The notes under the pieces: model-generated | What the model was told of the DNA's origin: nothing | Databases searched by the model: none | The model's input: the letters and a program-made list of their open reading frames with translations, nothing else | In this document: in pieces, positions 24,635-33,338 of the stretch | Layout: each line of letters starts with the position of its first letter | Position numbering within the stretch: the stretch's first letter is position 1 | Program-made: the position numbers and the translations under genes | Origin: an uncultured bacterium | GTDB taxonomy: Bacteria > Verrucomicrobiota > Kiritimatiellia > CAIKKV01 > CAITUY01 | DNA length: 44,042 bases | NCBI GenBank assembly: GCA_903895695.1 | Contig: CAITUY010000096.1 | Span: 1 to 44,042, forward strand | Direction: 5' to 3'

Positions 24635-26143
24635 ATGAACAAGATCGGCAGCAAAATGTGGATAGTCGGCGCGGCATTGGGTGCGGCGCTTGTCGTATCG
24701 GCAGCCATGAGCCCGACGGTCGGTGACGGGGCGGCGGACGCACTCAAGCCTGGTCCAATTGATCCGGCCGTGATCGCTCCGGCGGAGCAATTGGGCAATG
24801 CCTTCGCGATGGTTGCCGCGCATGTTCGACCATGCGTCGTCAGCGTCTATTCAGAAAAGATGGTCAAGTTTACGCAACCGGACTTCGGCATGCTCTTCGG
24901 CGACGATGTCCTGCGGCAGTTGTTCGGTGGTCAACCTTCGGCGCAGGCACAGCCACAATCCGGTCAACGCGAAATCAAAATACCTCAGCGTGGAATGGGT
25001 TCCGGAATGATTGTCGACAAAAAGGGGCATATTCTGACCAATTTCCATGTCGTGAAAGATGTGGATGAAATCAAGGTCCAACTCGCCGACAAGCGCCAAT
25101 TCGAGGCGGAGATCGTCGGCACAGATCGGCAGACCGATGTGGCCATCATCAGGATCAAGGGGACAGTGCCAGATGACTTACCGACGGTTACGCTGGGCAA
25201 CTCCGTTACCGCACGGCCCGGTAACTTGGTTATGGCGATTGGGGCGCCGTTCGGACTGGCTCAAACCGTTACCGAAGGCATCATAAGCGCCACTGGGCGT
25301 TCGGATATGGGCATTGAGGACTACGAGGATTTTTTGCAGACCGACGCTCCGATCAATCCAGGCAACTCGGGTGGGCCGTTGGTCAACATGCGCGGTGAGG
25401 TCATTGGCATGAATACCGCCATTGCTACCGGAGTTGGCGAGTCCGCCGGTGTCGGATTCGCAATTCCCAGCGACATGATCAGGACGATGTTGCCGAAGTT
25501 AATGGCGGGCGAAATTATCGTGCGCGGTCAGTTGGGTGTCGTGATTCAGAACGTCACCGAGGATCTTCGCAAGCAATTCGGCCTGTCCGGGTCCAGGGGC
25601 GCATTGGTCTCGCAAGTCAACAAGGGGTCCGCGGCCGAAAAGGCCGGCATCAAGGTGGGTGACGTGATCGTGCGCTACGACGGTCATGACGTGCTGGATG
25701 TCAGTTACCTGCACAATTTGATCGGCGCGACGATTCCCGGCACGGTGGTGGAGTTGCGGGTGAACCGCGATGGCAAAGAGCAGGCGATTAAAGCCACGAT
25801 CGGCAAGCAGGAGCACGCCGCTGCAGCGGCTAATCCTTCGGCGGAAGGTGCGAGCCTTTTGACGCGATACGGGCTGCGCATTCAGACGCTGACTGCGGAG
25901 TTGGCGAAGCAGTTCGGAATGGAAGCAACGAAGGGCGCGGTTATCACCGATGTTGCCATCGGGAGTCTCGCCTCTACTGCCGGCCTACAAAAGGGCGATG
26001 TCATTACCGAGGCTGACCGTCAAGCGGTGGAGACAGCCGCGGATGTTGAAACCATTTTGGGGAAGGCCAAGGACAAAGATACTGCGCTCTTGCTGGTTAA
26101 TCGCCAGGGAACAGATGTGTTTGTCGTGTTACAGATGAGATGA
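24635..26143 (+). CDS. htrA: DegP/HtrA-type periplasmic serine protease
   Basis: This 502-residue Do-family protease/chaperone for misfolded envelope proteins starts at the ATG after GGAGGAGG and opens MNKIGSKMWIVGAALGAALVVSA, a signal peptide or anchor. The trypsin-like domain has the full triad: H138 in LTNFHVV, D168 in QTDVAII and S245 in NPGNSGGP. Two PDZ domains follow: about residues 295-385, with GALVSQVNKGSAAEKAGIKVGD, and about 415-502, with GAVITDVAIGSLASTAGLQKGD. It lies between the ECF sigma/anti-sigma pair and a BON-domain protein, consistent with an envelope-stress block. Confidence 0.95.
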   Translation: MNKIGSKMWIVGAALGAALVVSAAMSPTVGDGAADALKPGPIDPAVIAPAEQLGNAFAMVAAHVRPCVVSVYSEKMVKFTQPDFGMLFGDDVLRQLFGGQPSAQAQPQSGQREIKIPQRGMGSGMIVDKKGHILTNFHVVKDVDEIKVQLADKRQFEAEIVGTDRQTDVAIIRIKGTVPDDLPTVTLGNSVTARPGNLVMAIGAPFGLAQTVTEGIISATGRSDMGIEDYEDFLQTDAPINPGNSGGPLVNMRGEVIGMNTAIATGVGESAGVGFAIPSDMIRTMLPKLMAGEIIVRGQLGVVIQNVTEDLRKQFGLSGSRGALVSQVNKGSAAEKAGIKVGDVIVRYDGHDVLDVSYLHNLIGATIPGTVVELRVNRDGKEQAIKATIGKQEHAAAAANPSAEGASLLTRYGLRIQTLTAELAKQFGMEATKGAVITDVAIGSLASTAGLQKGDVITEADRQAVETAADVETILGKAKDKDTALLLVNRQGTDVFVVLQMR

Positions 26144-26341
26144 CAGTATTCGGTACCGTCCGAAGGACGTCTACGTGGGGCGCCTCGACGGGCCTTGAGC
26201 CAACCAGGAAGGAGCCACCGGTGGAAGACATGCAGAGATGAACGCCGGGGCATGCTTACTCGGCGGGATCGGGCATAGGCGAGTAATGGGTGGAGAAGTC
26301 TCAGCTAACAGGAACACGCAGCAATACATGGAGGAATGACA

Positions 26342-27862
26342 ATGGCATCCAAGGCACAAATAATGAACGCGCTGACGGGCATGGGGTTGGTTGTGGCGTT
26401 TTCCATCTCGGCTTTCGGCGCCGACAAGAAGATGGAAGACCGCACCGTCATGGCGTACGTCAAGGACGCGCTACGCGGTGACCCGCGAGTAAGTGCGTTC
26501 GACATCACGGTCGGTGTCGACAGTGGTATCGTTACCTTGTCCGGCACCGTCGACAACATGGCCGCCAGGAAGTTTGCGGATCGGGAGGCCAAGAAACTTG
26601 ACGGTGTTTTGGGCGTGGTGAACAAGATCGTAGTGGCCCCGACTTGGCGGTTGGACTCCGACATCCGCGATGCAATTCGTCGCCGCATTCTCAACAGCGC
26701 AGTTATTGTGTCGGAAGACATAAAGGTGGCTTGCTCGGAAGGGAAGGTGGCGCTGTCGGGCACGGTCAACAGTTGGACCGAGAGCGAAGAGGCAGGCCTG
26801 GTGGCCAGCGAGGTGCGCGGGGTAAAGGAAGTCGTGAATAACATCAGCGTTCATTGGCCTACGCAACGGACCGACCAGGAGATCAAGAACGATGCCGTGG
26901 ACAAATTGAAACGCGATGTCTATCTGACCCAGGCGCCGATTACCGTGACCGTCAAGGACGGCGAAATCACACTCACGGGGTCCGTGGGTACTGCGTATCA
27001 AAAAGACCGCGCGCACGACGACTTAAGCTGGCTCGCAAATGTCAAAGACGTTAGGAACGAACTCAAGGTCGAATGGTGGGAGAGGAACGGCGTACGCGAA
27101 AAGGTGCCCCAGCCTTCGGATACGGCGTTAGAGGATGCGGTCCGCAACGAACTGAACGCCGATTCTCGCCTGAAGGGCTCGAACATCACCGTGACGGCTT
27201 CGTTCGGCGCGGTCACGCTCGCGGGCACTGTGGCCAACCATAAGGAGAAACAGATCGCCGAGCAGGACGCAATGGATGTCGTCGGCGTTGCCTGGGTCTC
27301 CAATAATCTATTCGCCCTGGCAGACGAAAGAGCGGACTGGTCCATTCGGAGCGACGTCGACTTCAACCTGGTGACGGATGTAATAACGGACGGGTTCGAA
27401 CTCGGCGTCAAGGTCAGGAACGGGGTGGTAACCCTTTCGGGGCACGTTCACACTTGGTACGAAGCCGACCATGCGAGGGATGTGGCGGCCCGGGTTAAGG
27501 GGGTCAAGGATGTCATCAACCAGATCAGCATTGACAACTACCAGCCTGCAACCACTGTGCGTGGGTACTCCGCCGCGCAGGTTGTCGCTGAGATCAAGAA
27601 GGGTCTCAAAGCGAACGGAACGACGAAGTGGGCCTATGACACCATCGACGTGACGGTCAAAGACGGGGTGGCAACGCTCGCAGGTAGGGTGACAACATGG
27701 GCCGAGCGCTCGGAGGCCGCGAATGTTGCCTTCGCGACAAGGGGCGTTTGGGAGGTCAAGAACAAGTTGGCGGTTGAGGGGTATGACTATAACTGGGGGC
27801 AGTACGAGGGTCTTGATTATCCCCTCAGCTACCCCCTCAGCTATCCCCGGAACTCTCCCTAA
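26342..27862 (+). CDS. Secreted protein with six tandem BON domains
   Basis: This 506-residue OsmY-like envelope protein has its start set at MASKAQIMN because GGAGG lies seven bases before that ATG and only one base before an earlier one. A signal peptide precedes six BON repeats of about 65 residues. Each contains a core like ITVGVDSGIVTLSGTV, IKVACSEGKVALSGTV, ITVTVKDGEITLTGSV, ITVTASFGAVTLAGTV, LGVKVRNGVVTLSGHV or IDVTVKDGVATLAGRV. BON domains bind phospholipid or other hydrophobic surfaces. The C-terminus is Tyr/Pro-rich with duplicated LSYP. Most BON proteins carry two or three copies. Its place behind the HtrA gene suggests a periplasmic protective role. Confidence 0.9.
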   Translation: MASKAQIMNALTGMGLVVAFSISAFGADKKMEDRTVMAYVKDALRGDPRVSAFDITVGVDSGIVTLSGTVDNMAARKFADREAKKLDGVLGVVNKIVVAPTWRLDSDIRDAIRRRILNSAVIVSEDIKVACSEGKVALSGTVNSWTESEEAGLVASEVRGVKEVVNNISVHWPTQRTDQEIKNDAVDKLKRDVYLTQAPITVTVKDGEITLTGSVGTAYQKDRAHDDLSWLANVKDVRNELKVEWWERNGVREKVPQPSDTALEDAVRNELNADSRLKGSNITVTASFGAVTLAGTVANHKEKQIAEQDAMDVVGVAWVSNNLFALADERADWSIRSDVDFNLVTDVITDGFELGVKVRNGVVTLSGHVHTWYEADHARDVAARVKGVKDVINQISIDNYQPATTVRGYSAAQVVAEIKKGLKANGTTKWAYDTIDVTVKDGVATLAGRVTTWAERSEAANVAFATRGVWEVKNKLAVEGYDYNWGQYEGLDYPLSYPLSYPRNSP

Positions 27863-28053
27863 GGCTACTGAAAGGAGCCTGTAGCGCCGGGTACGGCGTA
27901 GGGTTTTCGGCCGGGGCACGCCAGGTTTATACCAAGCGTGACCCTGGCTAATTGATGAACCGAGACGGAATGTCAGTTGAGGCTGACGTACGCGCTCCAG
28001 TCGAAGGGTGCCTCCGTGAGGTAGCAACGCCGTAAACCGGGAGAACTACTTGC

Positions 28054-29556
28054 GTGAATGGCCGGGTACGAGTGGGGTTGGCCTTGGTTTTGTGGCTGAT
28101 GGGGGTCGCCTGCCTGGCGGCAGAAATCCACCCAAAGGAACACGCTTCGCCCGGCATAGCCACCTCCCCGCCGATGGAGGTAGAGCAGATCGCTACGCAC
28201 CATGTGGTTCGGGTGGATGGCACGACATTGAATTACCAGGCACTGGCCGGATACATGCCGATCAAGAACGAGGTCGGCAACCCACAGGCCAAATTGTTCT
28301 TCGTCGCGTATACTGCGGAAGGATTGCCCGATCTCCCGGAGCGTCCGATTACTTTCGCGTTCAACGGGGCCCCGGGGACCTCGTCGGCCGGGTTGCATCT
28401 TGGCGCCCTCGGGCCGAAACGGGTGGTAACGGTCAGTAACGGGACCGCGTTTCAGGTAACCTATCGACTGGTGGACAACGAGCAAACCTGGCTTGACTTT
28501 ACCGATCTGGTCTTCGCCGATCCTATCGGCGTCGGTTACAGCCGCGTAGAGGACGGTGTCGACGCAAAGCAGTTTTACGGGACCGAGAAAGACACCGAGG
28601 TGTCGGCTCAGTTCGTACGGGAATACGTCGCGCAAACCGCGCGTTGGCGCTCGCCTAAGTTTGTTGTCGGAGAATGCTATGGCGCCGTGCGCGCCGCTGG
28701 TTTGGCCAATACCCTTCAGAGTTCGATCGGAAGCAACCTGAAGGGCCTGGTGCTCCTGTCCTCGACGTTTAGTTTCCGGGCTTTGGCGAACCACACCGAC
28801 AACAACATTGCGTTCGCCCTCCTGTTGCCTTCGTTTGCGGCGGCAACGGCGTTTCACAAGAACGCCTTCGCCGACCTTACAGCGGTGGAACAATGGGCCT
28901 TGAACGATTATCTCGCCGCGTTGACCCAAGGCGACGATCTCCCTCCGGCCCGGCGTCAGCGCATCGCGGAGCAGATGGCAATGGTTACTGGACTTTCGGC
29001 GAACGTCATCGATGCCAGTCACCTGCGTGTGGGCGCCTCGCGGTTCGTCGGTGAGTTACTGAGTCGCGAGCACCGCACGCTCGATCTGTTAGACGCACGC
29101 CTCCCGGGTGGGGATGACAAAGGGCACGACGAACCGGCATATCTCGTGTCGGGGTTATGGTTGTCGCCCTGTCCGGCCACGAACGCATTGGTCGATTACC
29201 TGCACCGCGACCTCAATTTCGTGTCGAGCGTGCCCTATGAGTTACTGTCGCAGGAGATAAGCGAGGCGTGGAAAGGGATGGACCGGGGTCGAGCCGACAT
29301 GTGCGGGACGGACGATCTGGCCGCGGCGATGGCACGCGACGAGCGGTTCCGAGTCTTCGCTGCTGCCGGCATCTATGATCTGACTACCCCATACCTGGGA
29401 CAACACTTCGCCTTACGTCGTTTGGACCGTGAGCAGGGCAGGTGCTCGAATCTCGTCTTCAAGGTATATCCAGCCGGCCAGCAGATATACACAGACAGCG
29501 CCATGGTGAAGAAGCTGAGGTTGGATGTTGCCAGGTTCATAGACCAAAGCAAGTGA
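28054..29556 (+). CDS. S10 serine-carboxypeptidase-like protein with altered catalytic residues
   Basis: The protein has 500 residues and a signal peptide (VNGRVRVGLALVLWLMGVACLAAE); the GTG start follows GGGAG. The fold markers of bacterial S10 peptidases are clear: FAFNGAPGTSSAGLHLGALGPKRV, VFADPIGVGYSR and GIYDLTTPYLGQHFAL. However, the nucleophile motif GESYG reads GECYG (C208), the oxyanion motif NGGPGSS reads NGAPGTSS, and the histidine motif AGHMMY reads AGQQIY, with Q476 in place of His. Only the aspartate (D442) is kept. Ordinary carboxypeptidase activity is therefore unlikely. It may be a binding protein or an enzyme with changed chemistry. The frame is intact, so this is not a simple pseudogene. 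Confidence 0.85.
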   Translation: MNGRVRVGLALVLWLMGVACLAAEIHPKEHASPGIATSPPMEVEQIATHHVVRVDGTTLNYQALAGYMPIKNEVGNPQAKLFFVAYTAEGLPDLPERPITFAFNGAPGTSSAGLHLGALGPKRVVTVSNGTAFQVTYRLVDNEQTWLDFTDLVFADPIGVGYSRVEDGVDAKQFYGTEKDTEVSAQFVREYVAQTARWRSPKFVVGECYGAVRAAGLANTLQSSIGSNLKGLVLLSSTFSFRALANHTDNNIAFALLLPSFAAATAFHKNAFADLTAVEQWALNDYLAALTQGDDLPPARRQRIAEQMAMVTGLSANVIDASHLRVGASRFVGELLSREHRTLDLLDARLPGGDDKGHDEPAYLVSGLWLSPCPATNALVDYLHRDLNFVSSVPYELLSQEISEAWKGMDRGRADMCGTDDLAAAMARDERFRVFAAAGIYDLTTPYLGQHFALRRLDREQGRCSNLVFKVYPAGQQIYTDSAMVKKLRLDVARFIDQSK

Positions 29557-29894
29557 TCGTCTGTCAGGATACGACGCGGCGCAATCAGCGGGCCTTCATG
29601 ATGATTCTAGTGACTCCAACGTTCATCTGCGCACCATGTGTGTGGAGATGACGCCCGGTGGTGGAGGCCCTTGTGATTCATCAGTACCCGAATGGTCCAA
29701 GCTCTCCCCGTCTGCAGGGAGAGCCATCGTCGTGAGTATGGGGCGATTGCGCCGAGTATGGCGCAGCGAGGACGACGCCGTCTTACCATGCACCTTGTCC
29801 ACTGTTCATCGATTACAATTATGTTTGTAACCTTTCGCGCCTTCGCGGCTCTAATCACTGTAGCGGACATCAGGTCCACAAGGAGGCTGAAGCC
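29557..29894. other. Intergenic region with an 8-bp hairpin and repeat remnant
   Basis: No gene is evident in these 338 bases. A perfect stem GCTCTCCC/GGGAGAGC (29701-29708 and 29717-29724, 8-base loop) lies in the middle. At 29831-29851 CCTTTCGCGCCTTCGCGGCTC is a member of the CTTTGCGCC/CTTGGCG repeat family seen around 43.4 kb. The thioredoxin promoter should lie in the AT-richer part near 29800-29830, but I could not define it. Confidence 0.45.
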
Positions 29895-30254
29895 ATGAAC
29901 GGAGTGACAGAAATACAGGAACACGACTTCCAGGGCGAAGTCTTGAATGCAGGAACACCGGTGCTGGTGGATTTCTATGCGCCTTGGTGCGGGCCGTGCC
30001 GGGCACTGGCGCCCGCGCTGGAAGGCATCGCCAGGGCCTACACCGGCCGGTTGAAAGTCGTCAAGGTGAACATCGACGAGGCCCAACAACTGGCTTCCGA
30101 TCAGGGAGTGCGGGCTGTGCCGACCCTGATGATTTTCAAAGACGGAAAACTCGCCGATACCATGGTTGGCTTGCCGCCGGCCCAGACACTGCGATCCAAA
30201 CTCGATGCGGCCGCGATGCCAGTCGGTTTTGGCGTGTGTGCCTCCAAGGCGTAA
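29895..30254 (+). CDS. trxA: Thioredoxin
   Basis: This 119-residue cytoplasmic thiol-disulfide reductant carries WCGPC in DFYAPWCGPCRALAPALE and the cis-proline in VRAVPTLMIFKDGK. The order VDFYAPWCGPC, VNIDEAQQLASDQGVRAVPT, MVGLPPAQTLRSKL is standard. About ten extra residues at the C-terminus include a further cysteine. AGGAGG precedes the ATG by eight bases. It is followed within 20 and 25 bases by two small membrane protein genes. A thioredoxin is the expected electron donor for the ArsC domain encoded at 36.6-37.8 kb, but the link is inferred. Confidence 0.93.
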   Translation: MNGVTEIQEHDFQGEVLNAGTPVLVDFYAPWCGPCRALAPALEGIARAYTGRLKVVKVNIDEAQQLASDQGVRAVPTLMIFKDGKLADTMVGLPPAQTLRSKLDAAAMPVGFGVCASKA

Positions 30255-30273
30255 GGCGAAAGGAAGGATCATC

Positions 30274-30438
30274 ATGACCATACGACTCATCATCGGGGCT
30301 ATCGTCGGCGGGGTGCTAGGGTTCGGTATTTACCGGTTTATCGGTTGTGCCAGCGGAACCTGCCCCATCACGTCAAGCCCTTGGCTCAGCACCCTCTTCG
30401 GACTCGCTTTTGGAGCGCTGGTCGCAGGTAGTCACTGA
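30274..30438 (+). CDS. Small membrane protein, DUF6132-like
   Basis: This 54-residue protein opens MTIRLIIGAIVGGVLGFGIYRFIGC and ends with a second glycine-rich helix (WLSTLFGLAFGALVAG). Between the helices CASGTCPITSSPWLSTL matches the CxxGxCPIT pattern of small DUF6132-type proteins. It probably forms a two-helix inner-membrane hairpin with exposed cysteines. The start has AAGGAAGGATC upstream. Such genes commonly accompany thioredoxin, DUF2892 and metal(loid) resistance genes. Function is unknown. Confidence 0.75.
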   Translation: MTIRLIIGAIVGGVLGFGIYRFIGCASGTCPITSSPWLSTLFGLAFGALVAGSH

Positions 30439-30463
30439 ACGCAGGACAAAGGAGACAACAAAA

Positions 30464-30682
30464 ATGACAACGGAACGGTACGTCCGTATGATGGCAGGCA
30501 TCTTTGTTACCGTGAGTCTCGCGCTGGGCTACTGGGTCCACCCGGGTTGGTTCTGCTTCACGGCATTTGTGGGCCTGAACCTCTTCCAGTCGGCTTTCAC
30601 TCAGTTCTGCCCCCTGGAGATGATCCTGAAGCGTTGCGGCGTGCCCTCAGCAGGCGGTAACTGCGGTTGCAGCGGAAAGTAA
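30464..30682 (+). CDS. Small membrane protein, DUF2892/YgaP-like
   Basis: This 72-residue protein has two hydrophobic helices (MMAGIFVTVSLALGYWVHPGW and FTAFVGLNLFQSAFTQFCPLEMIL) followed by a cysteine-containing tail (CGVPSAGGNCGCSGK). RYVRMMAGIFV and NLFQSAFTQFCPLEMILKRCG fit the DUF2892 family, whose members are often fused to rhodanese domains. AAAGGAGA precedes the ATG. It is the third gene of a thioredoxin-DUF6132-DUF2892 run and may handle sulfur or thiol carriers at the membrane, but no function is established. Confidence 0.8.
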   Translation: MTTERYVRMMAGIFVTVSLALGYWVHPGWFCFTAFVGLNLFQSAFTQFCPLEMILKRCGVPSAGGNCGCSGK

Positions 30683-30804
30683 AGGGTGGTTACGGCAACA
30701 AGTCGGATTGCCTCAAATGGGCCAGTGCGCTAGGTTGCCACTGGAAATCTGGTATATCTCGATAGACATATGCCTGTAATGCTTCGACCAAGGGGAACGC
30801 ACCT

Positions 30805-32139
30805 ATGGAGACGACTGCGAAACGCCTGACGCTGTTACTGACCTTCGCCTCAATCGGGGTGTCCGCGTCGACCTTGCTGGCCTCAACCCTGGATGACTGC
30901 ATCGCGATCGCTTTGCGCGCCAACCCGGACGTGCGCGCCGCCACCGAGCGTGTTCAGGCTGCGCGAGCGGCCCTGAACGAGGCGCGTTCCGCCTACTACC
31001 CCATGCTCGGCGGGTCGGCCACCTACGCGCGCACTGACAACCCGCCCCAGGCCTTCATGATGATGCTCAACCAGCGCAGCGTCTCTTTGCAGTCGGACTT
31101 CAACAACCCGCCTGACACAGACAACATCGCCCTGGGGCTGGGCCTCAAATACCGCCTTTTCGACTTTGGCCGCCGCTCGCTCGATACAGCCATGGCTCGT
31201 GACGGCGCCGCGATTTCACAACTGGTGCTCCAAGGGCTGCAGAACGACCTGATCCACCAAGTCACCCGCGGCTACTACAGCGTACTGCAGGCTTCGGCCT
31301 ACGTAGCCGTCCAGGAGGAATCGGTTCAAACGCTTCAGGAGAGCCTCCGTGTCGCCAACGAACGTGTCAAAGCGGGCGGGGCCGTGCAGACGGATGTATT
31401 GAACCTGGAGGTCCAACTCGCGCAAGCCAACGAGGACTTGATCCGCGCCCGCAACGGCGTGCGCCTGGCCCTGGCGGTGCTCAACACGGCCATCGGCTCC
31501 AACCTCGTCGGCACGGTCGATATGCCTGCCGCCGTCGACCTACCCGCCGACCGGCCGCCGGAACGCGAGGACCCAGCCGTGCTTCAGAACCGTCCGGAGT
31601 TGGAGGCGGCACGCAAGGGAGCCACGGTTCAACAAGCCGCCGTGCAGAAGGCCCGCAAGCAGTACTGGCCGACGTTGAATGCCTTCGGCTCTGTCGACTG
31701 GAACAGCGACGTGTCGTCGGATTTTGAGCGCAGTTACCTGGTCGGAGTGATGGCCGAGGTCGATCTATTCGATGGGTTCCGCCGCCGGTCCGCAACGGCC
31801 GGCGCCCAGGCCCAGGCCCGGGCGGCGGAAGCGGAGGTCAGCAAGGCGGCCAATAGTCTCGCCTTGGATCTCACGGCCGCCTCCATCCAGGCCGGCGAGG
31901 CCTGGGAGCGCCTGGAGGTGGCGCGCAAGAGCATCGCGAATGCGGAGGAGGCGCTGCGGATTACGCGCGAACGCTACCAGCAGGGCGTCGCCAACCTGCC
32001 TGAACTGCTGACCGCGCAAGTCGGCCTGACCGGCACCCGCGCCCGCAATGTGGCCGCGCGCTACGACTGTTTGACGGCGCTTTCGAACCTGCAGCGCGCC
32101 CGCGGCGAACTGGTGAGGAAGTACGCAGCAAAGGAATGA
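30805..32139 (+). CDS. TolC-family outer-membrane efflux protein
   Basis: The 444-residue outer-membrane channel of a tripartite pump has a signal peptide in its first 27 residues. The mature part begins with the typical LDDCIAIALRANPDVRAATERVQAARAALNEARSAYYP helix and duplicates this organisation at ALQNRPELEAARKGATVQQAAVQKARKQYWPTLNAFG-like helices in the second half. AGGGGA precedes the ATG. It is the first gene of a TolC-MFP-RND set; two perfect hairpins lie between it and the membrane-fusion gene. The substrate is not predictable from this subunit. Confidence 0.92.
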   Translation: METTAKRLTLLLTFASIGVSASTLLASTLDDCIAIALRANPDVRAATERVQAARAALNEARSAYYPMLGGSATYARTDNPPQAFMMMLNQRSVSLQSDFNNPPDTDNIALGLGLKYRLFDFGRRSLDTAMARDGAAISQLVLQGLQNDLIHQVTRGYYSVLQASAYVAVQEESVQTLQESLRVANERVKAGGAVQTDVLNLEVQLAQANEDLIRARNGVRLALAVLNTAIGSNLVGTVDMPAAVDLPADRPPEREDPAVLQNRPELEAARKGATVQQAAVQKARKQYWPTLNAFGSVDWNSDVSSDFERSYLVGVMAEVDLFDGFRRRSATAGAQAQARAAEAEVSKAANSLALDLTAASIQAGEAWERLEVARKSIANAEEALRITRERYQQGVANLPELLTAQVGLTGTRARNVAARYDCLTALSNLQRARGELVRKYAAKE

Positions 32140-32151
32140 GTCGCAGGGTAG

Positions 32152-32195
32152 GGACGGCTCTCCGAGCCGTCCGCGGATGCCTCGGAGAGGCATCC
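32152..32195. repeat. Two adjacent perfect 9-bp hairpins
   Basis: GGACGGCTC-TCC-GAGCCGTCC (32152-32172) is followed two bases later by GGATGCCTC-GGA-GAGGCATCC (32175-32195). Both stems are perfect with 3-base loops, and the two loops are complementary to each other (TCC and GGA). The flanks GGGTAGG and CCCCACC resemble the ends of the TAGGGCG elements. The pair lies in the 107-base gap between the tolC-like and MFP genes and could set their relative expression. Confidence 0.75.
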
Positions 32196-32246
32196 CCACC
32201 ACGAATACAAGACCGACGCTGAGACGAACCCGAGAAAGGGAGCCCA

Positions 32247-33335
32247 ATGAGCGAACCCACTGCAATCGAAACTCCAACCCCCGTACCTATGCCGGCCCGC
32301 CCGTCTGCGTGGCGGCGCCTGGCCAAACCCGTGGCCGGGATCGCCGTGCTCGTGGTGGTCATCCTGTGGAGTGTCGGCGTTTTCGAAACCCGCGTGCCGC
32401 CGGGGCGTGTCGACGTCCCGCCTGGCGTGCCGGTGCCGCCGGAGGCCGCGACGTTCACCGTGAAGTCGGAAGCCCTCGCGCCCCGCGTGGACGTGGTCGG
32501 CACGGTATCGTCGGAACGCAAGATCGACCTCAGCGCCCGCATCGGTGCCGCCGTGAAGGAGGTCTTTGTCTCCGCGGGCAGCGTCGTCACCAACGGCCAG
32601 CCGCTGCTCACGCTGGATGACCGCGAGATCAAGGAGCAGGTGGCCGCCGCCGAGGCGCAGTTCAAGCAGGCTGAGACCGAGCTGAACCGCACCCGACAGT
32701 TGTTCGACAGCAAGGCCGCCACCGAACAGGCGCTCACCGCCGCGCAGGCGTTGTTCGCCGAGGCCCGCGCCCAGTGGGAACGCAGCCGGGTCATGCTGAC
32801 CTATGCGCAGGTGGTATCGCCGATTGACGGCGTCGTCACCGAGCGCCGTATCGAGGCCGGCGACCTGGCAAATCCGGGCCAGGTACTGCTCGCGGTCTAC
32901 GAGCCGACCCACATGCAGATCGAAGTCCCCGTGCCCGTGCGCCTGCTCGGCCGGTTGCCCGTGGGCCGGGATGTGGACGTGACGCTCGATCGGCCGGCGG
33001 GCGCCTTCACGGGCCGTGTCCGCCAGGTCGTCAGCGAAGTCGACCCGCTCAGTCGCACCCAAATCGTGAAGGTCCACATCGATCGCGCGACTCCCGACAT
33101 CCTGCCGGGGACATTCGGGCGGCTTTGGGTGGCCGACGAACCGCGCGACACGCTGCTGGTCCCCGCCAGTTCGGTCTACGCGGTCGGCCAGATCGAGTTG
33201 GTGCAGGTCGTGCGCGACGGGCGCGCCATCCGGCGGGCCGTGCGCACCGGGCCGCCGCGCGCGACCGCCGTGGAAATACTGTCCGGCCTGGCGGCCGGCG
33301 ACACCGTGCTCCTCAACCCAGCCAAGGAGGACTGA
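32247..33335 (+). CDS. RND efflux membrane-fusion protein (periplasmic adaptor)
   Basis: This 362-residue HlyD/AcrA-family adaptor has a short cytoplasmic start and one transmembrane helix (VAGIAVLVVVILWSVGVF). It has the biotinyl-lipoyl half motifs IDLSARIGAAVKEVFVSAGSVVTNGQPLLTLDD and VVSPIDGVVTERRIEAGDLANPGQVLLAV, with a coiled-coil hairpin between them. A beta-barrel and a membrane-proximal domain follow, ending in LSGLAAGDTVLLNP. It links the RND pump to the TolC channel. AAAGGGAG precedes the ATG. It ends three bases before the RND gene. Confidence 0.92.
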   Translation: MSEPTAIETPTPVPMPARPSAWRRLAKPVAGIAVLVVVILWSVGVFETRVPPGRVDVPPGVPVPPEAATFTVKSEALAPRVDVVGTVSSERKIDLSARIGAAVKEVFVSAGSVVTNGQPLLTLDDREIKEQVAAAEAQFKQAETELNRTRQLFDSKAATEQALTAAQALFAEARAQWERSRVMLTYAQVVSPIDGVVTERRIEAGDLANPGQVLLAVYEPTHMQIEVPVPVRLLGRLPVGRDVDVTLDRPAGAFTGRVRQVVSEVDPLSRTQIVKVHIDRATPDILPGTFGRLWVADEPRDTLLVPASSVYAVGQIELVQVVRDGRAIRRAVRTGPPRATAVEILSGLAAGDTVLLNPAKED

Positions 33336-33338
33336 CGC

